Assembly: GCA_910585355.1 (NCBI GenBank)
Contig: CAJUDN010000004.1
Span: 9,135 to 70,473 of the forward strand
Origin: an uncultured Lachnospiraceae bacterium
Lineage (GTDB): Bacteria > Bacillota_A > Clostridia > Lachnospirales > Lachnospiraceae
Length of the DNA stretch: 61,339 bases
Direction of reading: 5' to 3'
This document shows, piece by piece, positions 16,069-24,686 of this stretch (its first letter is position 1; the number at the start of each line of letters is the position of its first letter). Below the pieces are notes generated by a model. The model did not search any database and had not been told where the DNA came from. It worked only from the letters and a program-made list of their open reading frames with translations. Made by a program: the position numbers and the translations under genes.

Positions 16069-16947
16069 CTACCGGAACTTCCGGCCTCCGCCCCCGTGGG
16101 AACGGCCGCTGGAACTTCTGTGTACCGAAGAACGGCCTCCGGAAGAAAGGCTCCGCCCGCCGGAGGAATGACCCCCGCTGCTTTTCTCCCGGGCGGACTG
16201 AATGACCCTCCGGGTCACGTAACTTCCGATTGCCACATCTGTAAGCAGGTTTCCAAGGCGGAAGGAACTGTCCTTCCGGTAGGACAGGTTAAAATTGGCG
16301 GCCAGTCTCCCTGACTCGTCATGCATTCCATAGGACCATACCACAGAAAGGACGGCGGCGCCCCCGCAGACTGCCGAAACCGCCAGAGCAAAGAGGGCTT
16401 CATACCACTTGATGGAATGGTAACGGCTGATTTTCCCCGTTTCCATGTCCTCCGTATACTGGTTATCTGCAATCCCATTATCGTAACAGATTTCCAGATC
16501 CTCCAGAAACACCCTGGCAGCGCCGTAAAAATCACCGTCCGCCGCGTATTCAAATGCGTCGTCCAGAATGGTTTCCACCCGCCCGTCTGTCAAAAAGCGG
16601 ATCATTTTTCCTTCGGTGGAAATCCAGAGCTCTCCGTTTTCCATATCAATTAAAAATAAGACGCCATCATGGCTGCTTCCCACGCCAAGCCCCTGTTCCT
16701 CATAAAAATTATCGGCAAATTCCATGGCGGAATCCGGGTTTTCTTCTGTGGTCACAATGGCTGCGTCCATGTTCATTTTTTCCCGCAAAGCCCCGAGGCT
16801 CTCTGAGAGTTTTGCGCTCTCCTCCTCGTCGAACAGGCCTGCCATATCAAACACCCTGATTTCTCCTGCAGCGTAAACTTCCCATGGGCCGGAAAAAAGC
16901 AAAACCAGAGCAAGGAAGCCAAACACCGCACCCTTTAACTGCTTCAC
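16069..16947 (-). CDS. TPM-domain membrane protein (YgcG/YdjH-like)
   Basis: 292 residues. Signal peptide (about 5-26, ending VYAAGEI), TPM domain at about 27-150 (VFDMAGLFDEEESAKLSESLGALREKM, DAAIVTTEENP), a transmembrane segment at about 180-205 and a glycine/serine/histidine-rich C-terminus ending in GGGGRKFR. TPM proteins have been tied to membrane maintenance and photosystem repair. The start is GTG at 16947, overlapping the upstream stop as GTGA; AGGAGG lies 9 bp before it, whereas an in-frame TTG sits right against that site. Third gene of the SPFH/zinc-ribbon/TPM operon, resembling ydjG-ydjH-ydjI of B. subtilis. Confidence 0.82.
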   Translation of the reverse strand: MKQLKGAVFGFLALVLLFSGPWEVYAAGEIRVFDMAGLFDEEESAKLSESLGALREKMNMDAAIVTTEENPDSAMEFADNFYEEQGLGVGSSHDGVLFLIDMENGELWISTEGKMIRFLTDGRVETILDDAFEYAADGDFYGAARVFLEDLEICYDNGIADNQYTEDMETGKISRYHSIKWYEALFALAVSAVCGGAAVLSVVWSYGMHDESGRLAANFNLSYRKDSSFRLGNLLTDVAIGSYVTRRVIQSAREKSSGGHSSGGRSLSSGGRSSVHRSSSGRSHGGGGRKFR

Positions 16948-18164
16948 AGGAACCAACCTCCTATCATTAAAACCGTGAATACGGGAATAAATACCTCCAA
17001 AAACAGGACTGCAAGCTTCCCTTTATCCACCGGAAGCTTTCCCCATATTTTCCCGGTCTGTCCGTTCATGGCAAAATAATAAACTTTGTCCTTCTGCCTG
17101 TCCTTATATGTAAGCGCCCATACGGGGAGCAGGGCGTACTGCCATTTGGCATTCCGGATGTGGGTTTCGCTGTTCTTCACATTGATAGTTGCGTAGCCGC
17201 TTATGGAAGACTTAAGCTGCTCCACCGCATAATTTTTTACTTCCAGCTCCGCGTCCGCCGTAAAGTTCTGGCCGTCCATGTCCCGCTTTTGTGCCTGGAA
17301 ACCAGATAAATAGCCCATCTGAAAGGGCAGCATTTTTTCCATTTCAAAGGGCAGCACTCCCTCCACCAGCTCCCGGTTGGCCTTTAAAAGGGCGTTCCTC
17401 GTGAGATTTTTGACATCCAGACATCCGGCCCGCTCCACCTGATATTTTTTATGCTCCGTAAATTGGATGTTTCCCGTGGTCCAGGTCCGGTTCTTTTCCG
17501 CGTCCGCGTTGAGCTTTCCGTCCACCTGGCAGCTGTAAAGCAGATAGGGAAAATAGATTCCCGAAAGCTTCTCTATCTGGTCTTTGGAATAAAAGGATTT
17601 TGGAACAAATTTCTTTTTCCCGATCCAGGAAAGAAATTTTTCCGTGGCCCCCTTTTTATCTATGGAAAAGGGCAGCACGTAGTCCGGCATCAGTTCTCCG
17701 GAGAGCCTCCCGGAAAGAACCACCGGATTGTGGCAGTAATAGCAAAAAGTGGCTGCAGTGGTGGCATCGGTAACAATCTCCGCCCCACAGCTTGGGCAGG
17801 AATATATGACAGCCCTTTCCTGAGTCTCGGAACTTTCCGGCCCCCTGGACTGACCCCTGGAGCTTCCTGACTCTCCAGACTGACCCCCGGAACCTCCCGG
17901 CTCTCTGGACTTGCCTCCAGAGCTTCCTGATTCCCCGGACTGACCCCCGGAACCTCCCGGCTCTCCAGGCTGGCCCCCGGAACTTTCCGGCTCCACGGAC
18001 TCCTCTTCATACCGGGCCTTTTTCCGGGCCTCCTCTTCCTCCAGCCGCTTCATCTCCTCTTCCGTGAATTCCGAAAGGCAGAATTCGCACTTAAACTTTC
18101 CGGAAGGCGGGTCAAACTGTAACCCGCCTCCGCAGTTGGGGCATTTATAAGACATCAGCGCCAT
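16944..18164 (-). CDS. Zinc-ribbon membrane protein (YdjG-like)
   Basis: 406 residues. Two zinc ribbons: YKCPNCGGGLQF...CEFCLSEF at the N-terminus and YSCPSCGAEI...FCYYCHNPVV at about 120-150. Between them is a coiled, charged stretch followed by tandem 10-residue Gly/Ser repeats (about 59-112). The rest is a conserved domain (YVLPFSIDKKGATEKFLSWIGKKKFVPKSF, SGIYFPYLLYSC, WALLPVW-like end) and a single C-terminal transmembrane helix (LAVLFLEVFIPVFTVLMIG). The ATG at 18164 has AGGAGA upstream and lies 11 bp after the SPFH stop. Function is unknown; it is likely a partner of the SPFH protein. Confidence 0.8.
   Translation of the reverse strand: MALMSYKCPNCGGGLQFDPPSGKFKCEFCLSEFTEEEMKRLEEEEARKKARYEEESVEPESSGGQPGEPGGSGGQSGESGSSGGKSREPGGSGGQSGESGSSRGQSRGPESSETQERAVIYSCPSCGAEIVTDATTAATFCYYCHNPVVLSGRLSGELMPDYVLPFSIDKKGATEKFLSWIGKKKFVPKSFYSKDQIEKLSGIYFPYLLYSCQVDGKLNADAEKNRTWTTGNIQFTEHKKYQVERAGCLDVKNLTRNALLKANRELVEGVLPFEMEKMLPFQMGYLSGFQAQKRDMDGQNFTADAELEVKNYAVEQLKSSISGYATINVKNSETHIRNAKWQYALLPVWALTYKDRQKDKVYYFAMNGQTGKIWGKLPVDKGKLAVLFLEVFIPVFTVLMIGGWFL
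17829..17990 (-). repeat. 30-bp coding minisatellite in zinc-ribbon gene
   Basis: About five and a half 30-bp units encode 10-residue repeats (for example PGGSGGQSGE and SGSSGGKSRE) in an alternating 60-bp pattern. All units keep frame, so copy-number change would alter only linker length. Confidence 0.8.
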
Positions 18165-18175
18165 TATCGTTTCTC

Positions 18176-19450
18176 CTATTGTCTCGGTTTTCCGCACTCA
18201 GAACAGAATTTTCCCGTATTTACGGTTCCGCAGGAACAGGTCCAGGAAGCGGGAGCCGGCTTTGGCGCTCCGCACTCTGAGCAGAATTTTCCTGTATTCA
18301 CCGTCCCGCAGGAACAGGTCCAGCCGCCGGATGCCGGCTGAGATAACGTTTCCTCCCTGGCCCCCTGAGGCGTCCCGTATCGGCTCCCCCGGCCTGCCGC
18401 CTCATACTGACTTTGCCCGGCTCCGTGCTGACCCTGTGCAGCTCCATACTGACCTCCCATCATCTGCATCTGCTGTGCATTTGTGGCGGAAGCGGCTCCC
18501 ATGAAACCTCCTGCGCCCTGCATCCCCATGCCCACTCCCATGAAGCCGGCCATACTGCCGTTCGCATTGGAGCCTGCGGCATTTAATCCCTCGGCGATCT
18601 GGCCCTGTACATAGCCCTCGCGGATAGTCGGGTCGCTTAGCATGGCGCCGCGGTTTCTGATATTGATTAGTTTCTGCGACTCTTCATCATAGGAAATGCT
18701 GGCGATCCCCACCGCCTGAATTTCCATGCCGCGCATCTGGTTCCACTCTTCATCCAGCACGTCGGCCATATATTTTCCAAGCTCTCTTCCTTTGGAGGCC
18801 ACAAAGGAAATACGGATTCCGTCGGCCGACATCTGGTTAATAGCTGTTTGGAAGGCCTCCAGATATTCATTTAAATACTGCTCATTAATCTCTCCGATCT
18901 CCACATGATCCGCATTCTTCGGAATTACCTCAGAATAAAACCTCAGAGGATCGGTGATCTTAATAGAATACGTCCCATGGGCTCGAAGAAACAGCTCCGC
19001 GTTGTAAAAGCTGTCAAAGTAGTTCACGGGAGTCCTGGTTCCAAATTTGATCCCCTTAATTTCCTGAAGATTAACATAATAAACCTTCTGTTCCTTGAAA
19101 GTCTGCCCGCCGTACCGGATTCTGTCAAAAGAATCCTTAAGGGCGTCTCCGAATTCTCCGTTAAACAGAGAGGGAGAGGAGGAATTGCTTACGGTGTAGT
19201 ATCCCTCTTCCGCCGTATAGTCCACCACCTTGCCGCCGTCTACCAGCATCATAAACTGGTTGGGATACACCCGGATTCTGGAACCGTTGGAAACCAGATT
19301 TTTCGTACCCTTGGTGTTCTGTCCCCGTCTTGTAAGAACACCGGCGGAAAATACCGTGGACCCACCCATATTTTCCGGCTCAATCACCTCCAGCCACTGA
19401 TCAGCTAAGGCTCCCTTTACCGCCTCCACAGACGCTTTTATAATTCCCAT
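18176..19450 (-). CDS. SPFH-domain protein with two C-terminal zinc ribbons (YdjI-like)
   Basis: 424 residues. SPFH/band-7 type domain at about 20-290 (FSAGVLTRRGQNTKGTKNLVSNGS, VYPNQFMMLVDGGKV, VGIASISYDEES), then a Gly/Met/Gln-rich low-complexity stretch, and two near-identical zinc ribbons ending the protein (WTCSCGTVNTGKFCSECG twice, 26 residues apart). The DNA of the two ribbons is about 85 percent alike, a recent duplication. Relatives of B. subtilis YdjI bind membranes and cooperate with PspA in envelope stress; no pspA gene is here. First gene of a three-gene operon with a strong AAGGAGGAG site. Confidence 0.85.
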   Translation of the reverse strand: MGIIKASVEAVKGALADQWLEVIEPENMGGSTVFSAGVLTRRGQNTKGTKNLVSNGSRIRVYPNQFMMLVDGGKVVDYTAEEGYYTVSNSSSPSLFNGEFGDALKDSFDRIRYGGQTFKEQKVYYVNLQEIKGIKFGTRTPVNYFDSFYNAELFLRAHGTYSIKITDPLRFYSEVIPKNADHVEIGEINEQYLNEYLEAFQTAINQMSADGIRISFVASKGRELGKYMADVLDEEWNQMRGMEIQAVGIASISYDEESQKLINIRNRGAMLSDPTIREGYVQGQIAEGLNAAGSNANGSMAGFMGVGMGMQGAGGFMGAASATNAQQMQMMGGQYGAAQGQHGAGQSQYEAAGRGSRYGTPQGAREETLSQPASGGWTCSCGTVNTGKFCSECGAPKPAPASWTCSCGTVNTGKFCSECGKPRQ

Positions 19451-19553
19451 ATTGCTTACTCCTCCTTAATTATTATTTGAGTACTCCCGTAAACTCCTCT
19501 GCACCCATCTTTTCAGCCGATTTTCCGGGCGCAAAGGCTTCCCGGGAGTGTTC

Positions 19554-20387
19554 TTATTCTTCACGCTTTGACCGCAGCATCGCAATTTCTCTTGCGTATC
19601 CGTCCAGCTCATTGGGTGTTTCCAGGCAGAACGGAAGATTCTTTAAGGCCGGGTGATTGATAACCCGCACCAGAGCTTCCAAACCGATATGGCCTTCGCC
19701 AATCCTTGCATGGCGGTCCTTTCTGGCCCCCAGGGGATTCTGGCTGTCATTCAGATGGACGGCTTTTAATCTGGACAGGCCGATGACCCGGTCAAATTCC
19801 GTAAGCACCCCGTCCAAATCCCCTACGATATCATATCCCCCATCCCACACATGACAGGTATCCAGGCAGACGCCCATCTTGTCGGAAAGCGTTACCCGGT
19901 CTAAGATTTCCCGAAGTTCCTCAAACCGGCCGCCCACCTCGCTGCCCTTTCCTGCCATGGTCTCCAAAAGCACTGTCGTAGACTGCTCCTTCTTTAAAAT
20001 TCCGTTTAACATCGCCGAGATATACTGTATTCCCACCTCAACGCCCTGTTTCACATGGCTCCCGGGATGGAAGTTGTAAAAATTTCCCGGAGTATATTCT
20101 AACCGCCTCAGATCATCTTCCATGGTATTCCACGCGAAGGTTCTTACCGCCTCACTGGCGGCGCAGGCATTTAATGTGTACGGCGCATGGGCCACCAGCG
20201 TTCCGAGGTTTTGCTCTTCCTTCATCTTTAAAAAATGTTCAATATCCTCCATGGAAAGGGCCCTGGCATTTCCTCCCCGGGGATTTCTGGTAAAAAACTG
20301 AAAGGTTGTGGCGCCAATCTTTTCTGCATCCCGGGCCATGGAAACAAAGCCTTTGGCACAGGACAGATGACATCCGATGTAAAACAT
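19554..20387 (-). CDS. nfo: Endonuclease IV (AP endonuclease)
   Basis: Base-excision repair enzyme that nicks DNA 5' to abasic sites. 277 residues, TIM-barrel with the three-zinc site: FYIGCHLSCAKGF, LVAHAPY, NFHPGSH, LLETMAGKG, GVCLDTCHVW, KAVHLNDSQNPLGARKDRH and CLETPNE. Starts 10 bp after the ABC-2 permease stop, so it may be read from the signalling/ABC operon, although the functional link is not obvious. Confidence 0.94.
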   Translation of the reverse strand: MFYIGCHLSCAKGFVSMARDAEKIGATTFQFFTRNPRGGNARALSMEDIEHFLKMKEEQNLGTLVAHAPYTLNACAASEAVRTFAWNTMEDDLRRLEYTPGNFYNFHPGSHVKQGVEVGIQYISAMLNGILKKEQSTTVLLETMAGKGSEVGGRFEELREILDRVTLSDKMGVCLDTCHVWDGGYDIVGDLDGVLTEFDRVIGLSRLKAVHLNDSQNPLGARKDRHARIGEGHIGLEALVRVINHPALKNLPFCLETPNELDGYAREIAMLRSKREE

Positions 20388-20396
20388 ACGCTTCTC

Positions 20397-21299
20397 CTAT
20401 TTCTTCTCATTTCTTTCGGGGTTTAGAAAATAAATAGCTCCCCGCACAAAACATACTGCCAAAACTGACTGCACCAGCAGGCTCACCAAAACCCAGTGGC
20501 TGGCAATAAACCCTGCCGGGCTGCCTTCAAGAAATCTTCCGACGGAAAACCACTCCGCTCCACCTGTCACCTGGTTTCCTAGAATCTCTGCGAACGTGAC
20601 CATGGGATTTATCAAAAGAAGATACACCGCCGCCCCGGAGTTCGCTGCGGGCCTGGATTCTCCCAGCCTGAACACCATATTGTCTATCTGCATCTGAGAC
20701 ATATTATAGAGAAACAGATTCACCATATAAGTTCCCGCCACACTCAGCAGAAGAAGTCCGTAGGTACATACATTAGAAAAGGTGGACCGGCGCATGAGGG
20801 AGGAGGCGAAAATCCCGATTCCGCCGGAAAACACCGCCGTCACCACAAAGCATAAAAACAAAAGTCCCAGATCCATAAAGTCCATGCTTCCGTATACGAA
20901 TGTAAGGAGCAGCATCGGGAAGCTGGACACAACTAAAACGAGAAGCTGACTGAGAGCGGAAAACAGTTTTCCCATCACAATGTCGCCGGGAGTCATTTTC
21001 GTGGTAAATAAAAGATCCAGGGTCCTCCTCTCCCTCTCCCCGCTGATACTGCCCGTAGTCAGGGCCGGCATGATAAACATAAGAAGAAGAAATTCCAATA
21101 TGGCCACAAAAGCATAAAGCTGAAGAAAACTGGTGTACTGGATACTGGCGGAAATCCGAACCTGAGCCACTGCCGAATACATATTTAAGAGGGCCGCCGC
21201 AGCCAGAATTCCATTGAAAGTTAAAATGATAAACGGCATACGGAAGCTCCTGGCCCGCACAGTCATTTCCCTTCTGTAAACAGGGTTACTCTTCACCAT
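20397..21299 (-). CDS. ABC-2 type transporter permease
   Basis: 300 residues with six hydrophobic segments. The conserved region TTGSISGERERRTLDLLFTTKMTPGDIVMGKLF is typical of ABC-2 permeases of the export type. Overlaps the ATPase gene by 14 bp. Substrate unknown; position suggests it works with the ATPase and the 816-residue membrane protein. Confidence 0.86.
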   Translation of the reverse strand: MVKSNPVYRREMTVRARSFRMPFIILTFNGILAAAALLNMYSAVAQVRISASIQYTSFLQLYAFVAILEFLLLMFIMPALTTGSISGERERRTLDLLFTTKMTPGDIVMGKLFSALSQLLVLVVSSFPMLLLTFVYGSMDFMDLGLLFLCFVVTAVFSGGIGIFASSLMRRSTFSNVCTYGLLLLSVAGTYMVNLFLYNMSQMQIDNMVFRLGESRPAANSGAAVYLLLINPMVTFAEILGNQVTGGAEWFSVGRFLEGSPAGFIASHWVLVSLLVQSVLAVCFVRGAIYFLNPERNEKK

Positions 21300-22236
21300 T
21301 TAACACCACCCTTTCCATTTCATGATTTGTGATCTGCATGAAAATACTCTCCAGATCCCCCTGCTCACGGATAAATCCGTTGACCGGAATTCCTGCGGAA
21401 ACCAGGCTTCTTAAAAGCTCCGCCTCCGCTTTTTTATCTCCGCAAAACCTGACTGCAATGCTTTCCTCCCGGATGGAAATTGTGGTCACACAGATATTTT
21501 CCCTCAGAAGCCGTATGGCCTCCTCCTGGTTCCCGCACACTTTTATAAGCAGGGGATTGGAATCGTTGACCTTTTGCAGGATCTCTGTCATGTTCCCTGA
21601 CAGCACAATTTTTCCGGCATCAATGATTCCAATATCCGTGCACATCTGGGAAAGCTCTGAAAGAATATGGGAACTGACAAGAATGGTCTTTCCCTCGGCA
21701 CACAACTCCCTCAGCATCTCCTTAAATTCCATTCTTGTCCTGGGATCCATGCCGGAGGTGGGCTCATCCAGAACCAAAAATCCCGGATCATGAATCAGGG
21801 CCCTGGCCAGGCAAAGCCTCTGTTTCATTCCTCTGGACAGACTGTCCACGAAAAAGTCAGCTTTCTCTGAGAGCCTTACCTGCTCCAGAAGCTCCATACA
21901 CCGGTTTCTTCCCATAAGCCCCGAATACCCATAGCAGGAAGCAAAAAAAACCATGTATTCCAATACCTTTAAATTATCATACATTCCAAATTCATCCGGT
22001 ACATAGCCAAAGGACTCCTTCACCTCCTCCCGGTACAGCAGAGCATCTCTTCCCCCGATTTCTATAGAGCCCTCGTCCGGCCGCAAAAGTCCTGTTATGA
22101 TTTTTATGGCCGTTGTCTTTCCTGCCCCGTTGGGGCCCACAAATCCGTACAGCGCGCCTTCTTCAATCTCCATATCGAGACCGTCAAGCGCCTGGAAATT
22201 ACCAAATTTCTTTTTTAATCCATGTATTTTTAACAT
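21286..22236 (-). CDS. ABC transporter ATP-binding protein (ABC-2 export type)
   Basis: 316 residues. Walker A GPNGAGKTTAIK, Q-loop region YVPDEFGMYDNL, signature LSRGMKQRLCLARAL, Walker B FLVLDEPTSGMD, H-loop VSSHILSEL. A C-terminal domain of about 90 residues follows the ATPase core, as in drug- and bacteriocin-export ATPases. The start ATG overlaps the stop of the 816-residue gene (TGATG). Confidence 0.92.
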   Translation of the reverse strand: MLKIHGLKKKFGNFQALDGLDMEIEEGALYGFVGPNGAGKTTAIKIITGLLRPDEGSIEIGGRDALLYREEVKESFGYVPDEFGMYDNLKVLEYMVFFASCYGYSGLMGRNRCMELLEQVRLSEKADFFVDSLSRGMKQRLCLARALIHDPGFLVLDEPTSGMDPRTRMEFKEMLRELCAEGKTILVSSHILSELSQMCTDIGIIDAGKIVLSGNMTEILQKVNDSNPLLIKVCGNQEEAIRLLRENICVTTISIREESIAVRFCGDKKAEAELLRSLVSAGIPVNGFIREQGDLESIFMQITNHEMERVVLNGEE

Positions 22237-24686
22237 CAGCGTACCCTCCCTGTCACCATGAGAACAGGAAGCAGGGAACTTACTCCCGTAGAGTCCGCTT
22301 CTTCTATGGTGTATTTCACCACCAGCGTATTTTCCGGGGAAAGGTAGGGTTCCAGCTCCTCTGCCAGAAAGTGTTTCTTCAAAAGCTCCGCTCTGTCATA
22401 AGTTTTCGTATTGTAATTATAAAAATATGCTTCCCCGTCAAACTGCTTTAAATAGTAGAATCTGGTATTGTTCAGAAATTCCTCCGCAACCGGAAAAAAG
22501 GAGAGCTGCTCCACCTGAATGTCTTCTCCCAGAAAATACTCCACAACGACGGGCTCCGTCCCATACATGGCAGTCCCGTCCGTATAAAAAGCTCCATTGG
22601 CAGTCACATTGGGGCGGTCTGCCAGACCGGAGCGGTATACCCGCCCATTCTGTCCGGACGTAAGGGAAAGAGCCGCCGTATAGAGCACGCGACTGTCCGC
22701 TTCCTGTCCCTCCCGCGAGACAGGCTCCCAAAGGCCGTTTTCCGGTCCAAAGCCCACAATCCGCCCGCCGGAGGCGCCGGCTCCAAAGTACTCTTCCAGA
22801 TAATAAGAATAGAGGCTTTCCTTCCCCACGCTTCTTAAATATTCCCCGTCGTCCCCATCCTCCGCCTTCTGGCTTCCTGAAAGCCAAGAGGAAACAATGT
22901 AAGACATTCCCACCGGCCATGCAAGAAGACGTTCTTCGTTAAGTTCTCTGGTCTCTCCGGCCTCCAGGGTCCCAAGCGGATATATCTGCCCATAAAAAAC
23001 CAGCGCCGCATCCGTCAGAGAAAATGGAAAATCGTTGGAAACGTAGCCGGATACGGCGCCATCGTACCACTTAAGCTCTCCGGAAAGCCCTCCCTCAAAG
23101 TTCTTATCCGACCGCCGCTCCAGCTTAAAAAAACGCGGCTCAAATGCTCTGGACCGTCCTGCCGACAGCGTTATTTCCTCTTCCCCATAACGGACTCCCA
23201 CATTAGTGCTCATCTTTTTATTAAACTCCAGGATCGGCGCCTCCTCATACCGGCTGCTTCTTGTAAGCGGAGTAACGGCATAATCCCCGGAAAGCTTCAC
23301 GGAAAAGGGCCTGCTGTCCGGCGTCCGGATATTCAGATAAGAAGTCTCTTCCAGGAAATTTTCTCCCACATCCATCACCGTAGCGCAGGAATAAAACTCA
23401 GAAGTAAATCTGGTCCCCGCTCCCAGAATGTAAATGACAGCAGAAGCGGTCACTGCCGCCACCACCACAGAAAATCCGTAATACCGGCTCAGTTCGCACC
23501 TTTTCAAAACCAGATAAAGCCCGGGGCCGACCGCCAGCAGATAGCACACAGCCGCCGCCGTGTAAAGGGGAAGATTGGGAAGCCTGTCTGCGCTTCCCGT
23601 ATTCACAAGGTTCTGAGCATTCCAATATTCCCGGTCTGTGCCATAAGAGCTGTAAAAATAAAGATTTGAGATGTTCTCCGCTCCTACAGCTTCTGTAAAT
23701 ATCCGCCCCCCATAGGCCGGATTCCGCTCCACAAATTCCCTCAAGTCCCCCAGATCATAAGAAAAAACTCCAATTTTTCCTTTTCCTCTGCTTTTCATGG
23801 TCAAAAGTGCCTGGCCGTCGCTTTCCATCACCGCGTCTCCGCCGGGAAACCACACATTCGCGCAGACCATTTCCACATTGGAATCTCCCGGCGCCTTTTC
23901 ATCATACTCCGTTCCCAGGGCCACGTTTTCTAGCTTCATATCAGATATCGTAAGGCCGGGAATCTCCCCAGTAAAGGCATCCAGAGTTTCTCCGGCCATG
24001 CCTCCGGTTCCCAGCAGAAGAATTCCGCCGTTATCCACCCACTTTAAAACGGCCTCCCTCTGACCTGTCAAAAGTTTTCCTGTATCAAAATGATTGATAA
24101 TCAAAAGATCCAAAAGCTCCAGTCCTCTGGAATCTGTCGGAAAGGAGCTCTCTTCCATGGAAAGGACCATGGAATTTACCATACCATAGTCCATATTTAT
24201 CCCATCCAGGTACAAAAGCTCCCCATTTTGCTCCGACAGAATGCCGACCAGAAGGCGTCCCCTGTCCCTGGACACATCAAAGGACATGGTTTTCTCCGCG
24301 ATTTCCTTTCCGGTATGATCTTTAAGGGTCACCAGAAGCTCCGGGCTTCTCTGTCCCAGAGGCACATAGATTTCCAGTTTTTTTGTCTCCGCGGTATTCA
24401 CAGAAACCGAATATCCGTATTCGAAGACTTCCTCACTGTTATCCATCCCGTTTTCCAGGGCTTTCACCGCGACTGTTCCCGTAAAGGGCTTTGCGGACTG
24501 GCCGTACAGTCGGATCGTCAAAGGAATATGCTCTCCCATTTTCCCCACGCCGCCATAAACGGAAGAGACCTCCATGGATACCGGAGGCCCGTCGTCTTCT
24601 GCCGCCGGACTGGAAATTCTTCCGAACAGAAGCCCAAAGAGCAGAAAGCATACTGCCGCGCACATTTTCTTTCCCATGTTTCTCAT
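22236..24686 (-). CDS. Large membrane-anchored exported protein of unknown function
   Basis: 816 residues; I do not recognise a named family. N-terminal signal peptide (about 5-28), then an extracellular beta-rich domain (about 30-135), then a flavodoxin- or glutamine-amidotransferase-like stretch (about 140-300: LLVGILSEQNGELLYL, LELLDLLIINHFDTGKL, WVDNGGILLLGTGGMAGETLDAF). Two transmembrane helices lie at about 372-392 and 400-422, followed by a second large extracellular beta-rich region. The WVDNGGILLLG pattern recurs in membrane proteins linked to ABC-2 exporters. It sits between a two-component system and an ABC exporter with overlapping ends on both sides, so it probably acts with them as sensor, adaptor or effector. 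Confidence 0.7.
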   Translation of the reverse strand: MRNMGKKMCAAVCFLLFGLLFGRISSPAAEDDGPPVSMEVSSVYGGVGKMGEHIPLTIRLYGQSAKPFTGTVAVKALENGMDNSEEVFEYGYSVSVNTAETKKLEIYVPLGQRSPELLVTLKDHTGKEIAEKTMSFDVSRDRGRLLVGILSEQNGELLYLDGINMDYGMVNSMVLSMEESSFPTDSRGLELLDLLIINHFDTGKLLTGQREAVLKWVDNGGILLLGTGGMAGETLDAFTGEIPGLTISDMKLENVALGTEYDEKAPGDSNVEMVCANVWFPGGDAVMESDGQALLTMKSRGKGKIGVFSYDLGDLREFVERNPAYGGRIFTEAVGAENISNLYFYSSYGTDREYWNAQNLVNTGSADRLPNLPLYTAAAVCYLLAVGPGLYLVLKRCELSRYYGFSVVVAAVTASAVIYILGAGTRFTSEFYSCATVMDVGENFLEETSYLNIRTPDSRPFSVKLSGDYAVTPLTRSSRYEEAPILEFNKKMSTNVGVRYGEEEITLSAGRSRAFEPRFFKLERRSDKNFEGGLSGELKWYDGAVSGYVSNDFPFSLTDAALVFYGQIYPLGTLEAGETRELNEERLLAWPVGMSYIVSSWLSGSQKAEDGDDGEYLRSVGKESLYSYYLEEYFGAGASGGRIVGFGPENGLWEPVSREGQEADSRVLYTAALSLTSGQNGRVYRSGLADRPNVTANGAFYTDGTAMYGTEPVVVEYFLGEDIQVEQLSFFPVAEEFLNNTRFYYLKQFDGEAYFYNYNTKTYDRAELLKKHFLAEELEPYLSPENTLVVKYTIEEADSTGVSSLLPVLMVTGRVR

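Noticed and set aside
17829..17990. CRISPR-like array
   Set aside because: Repeats are adjacent without spacers and keep a coding frame, so it is a protein repeat.
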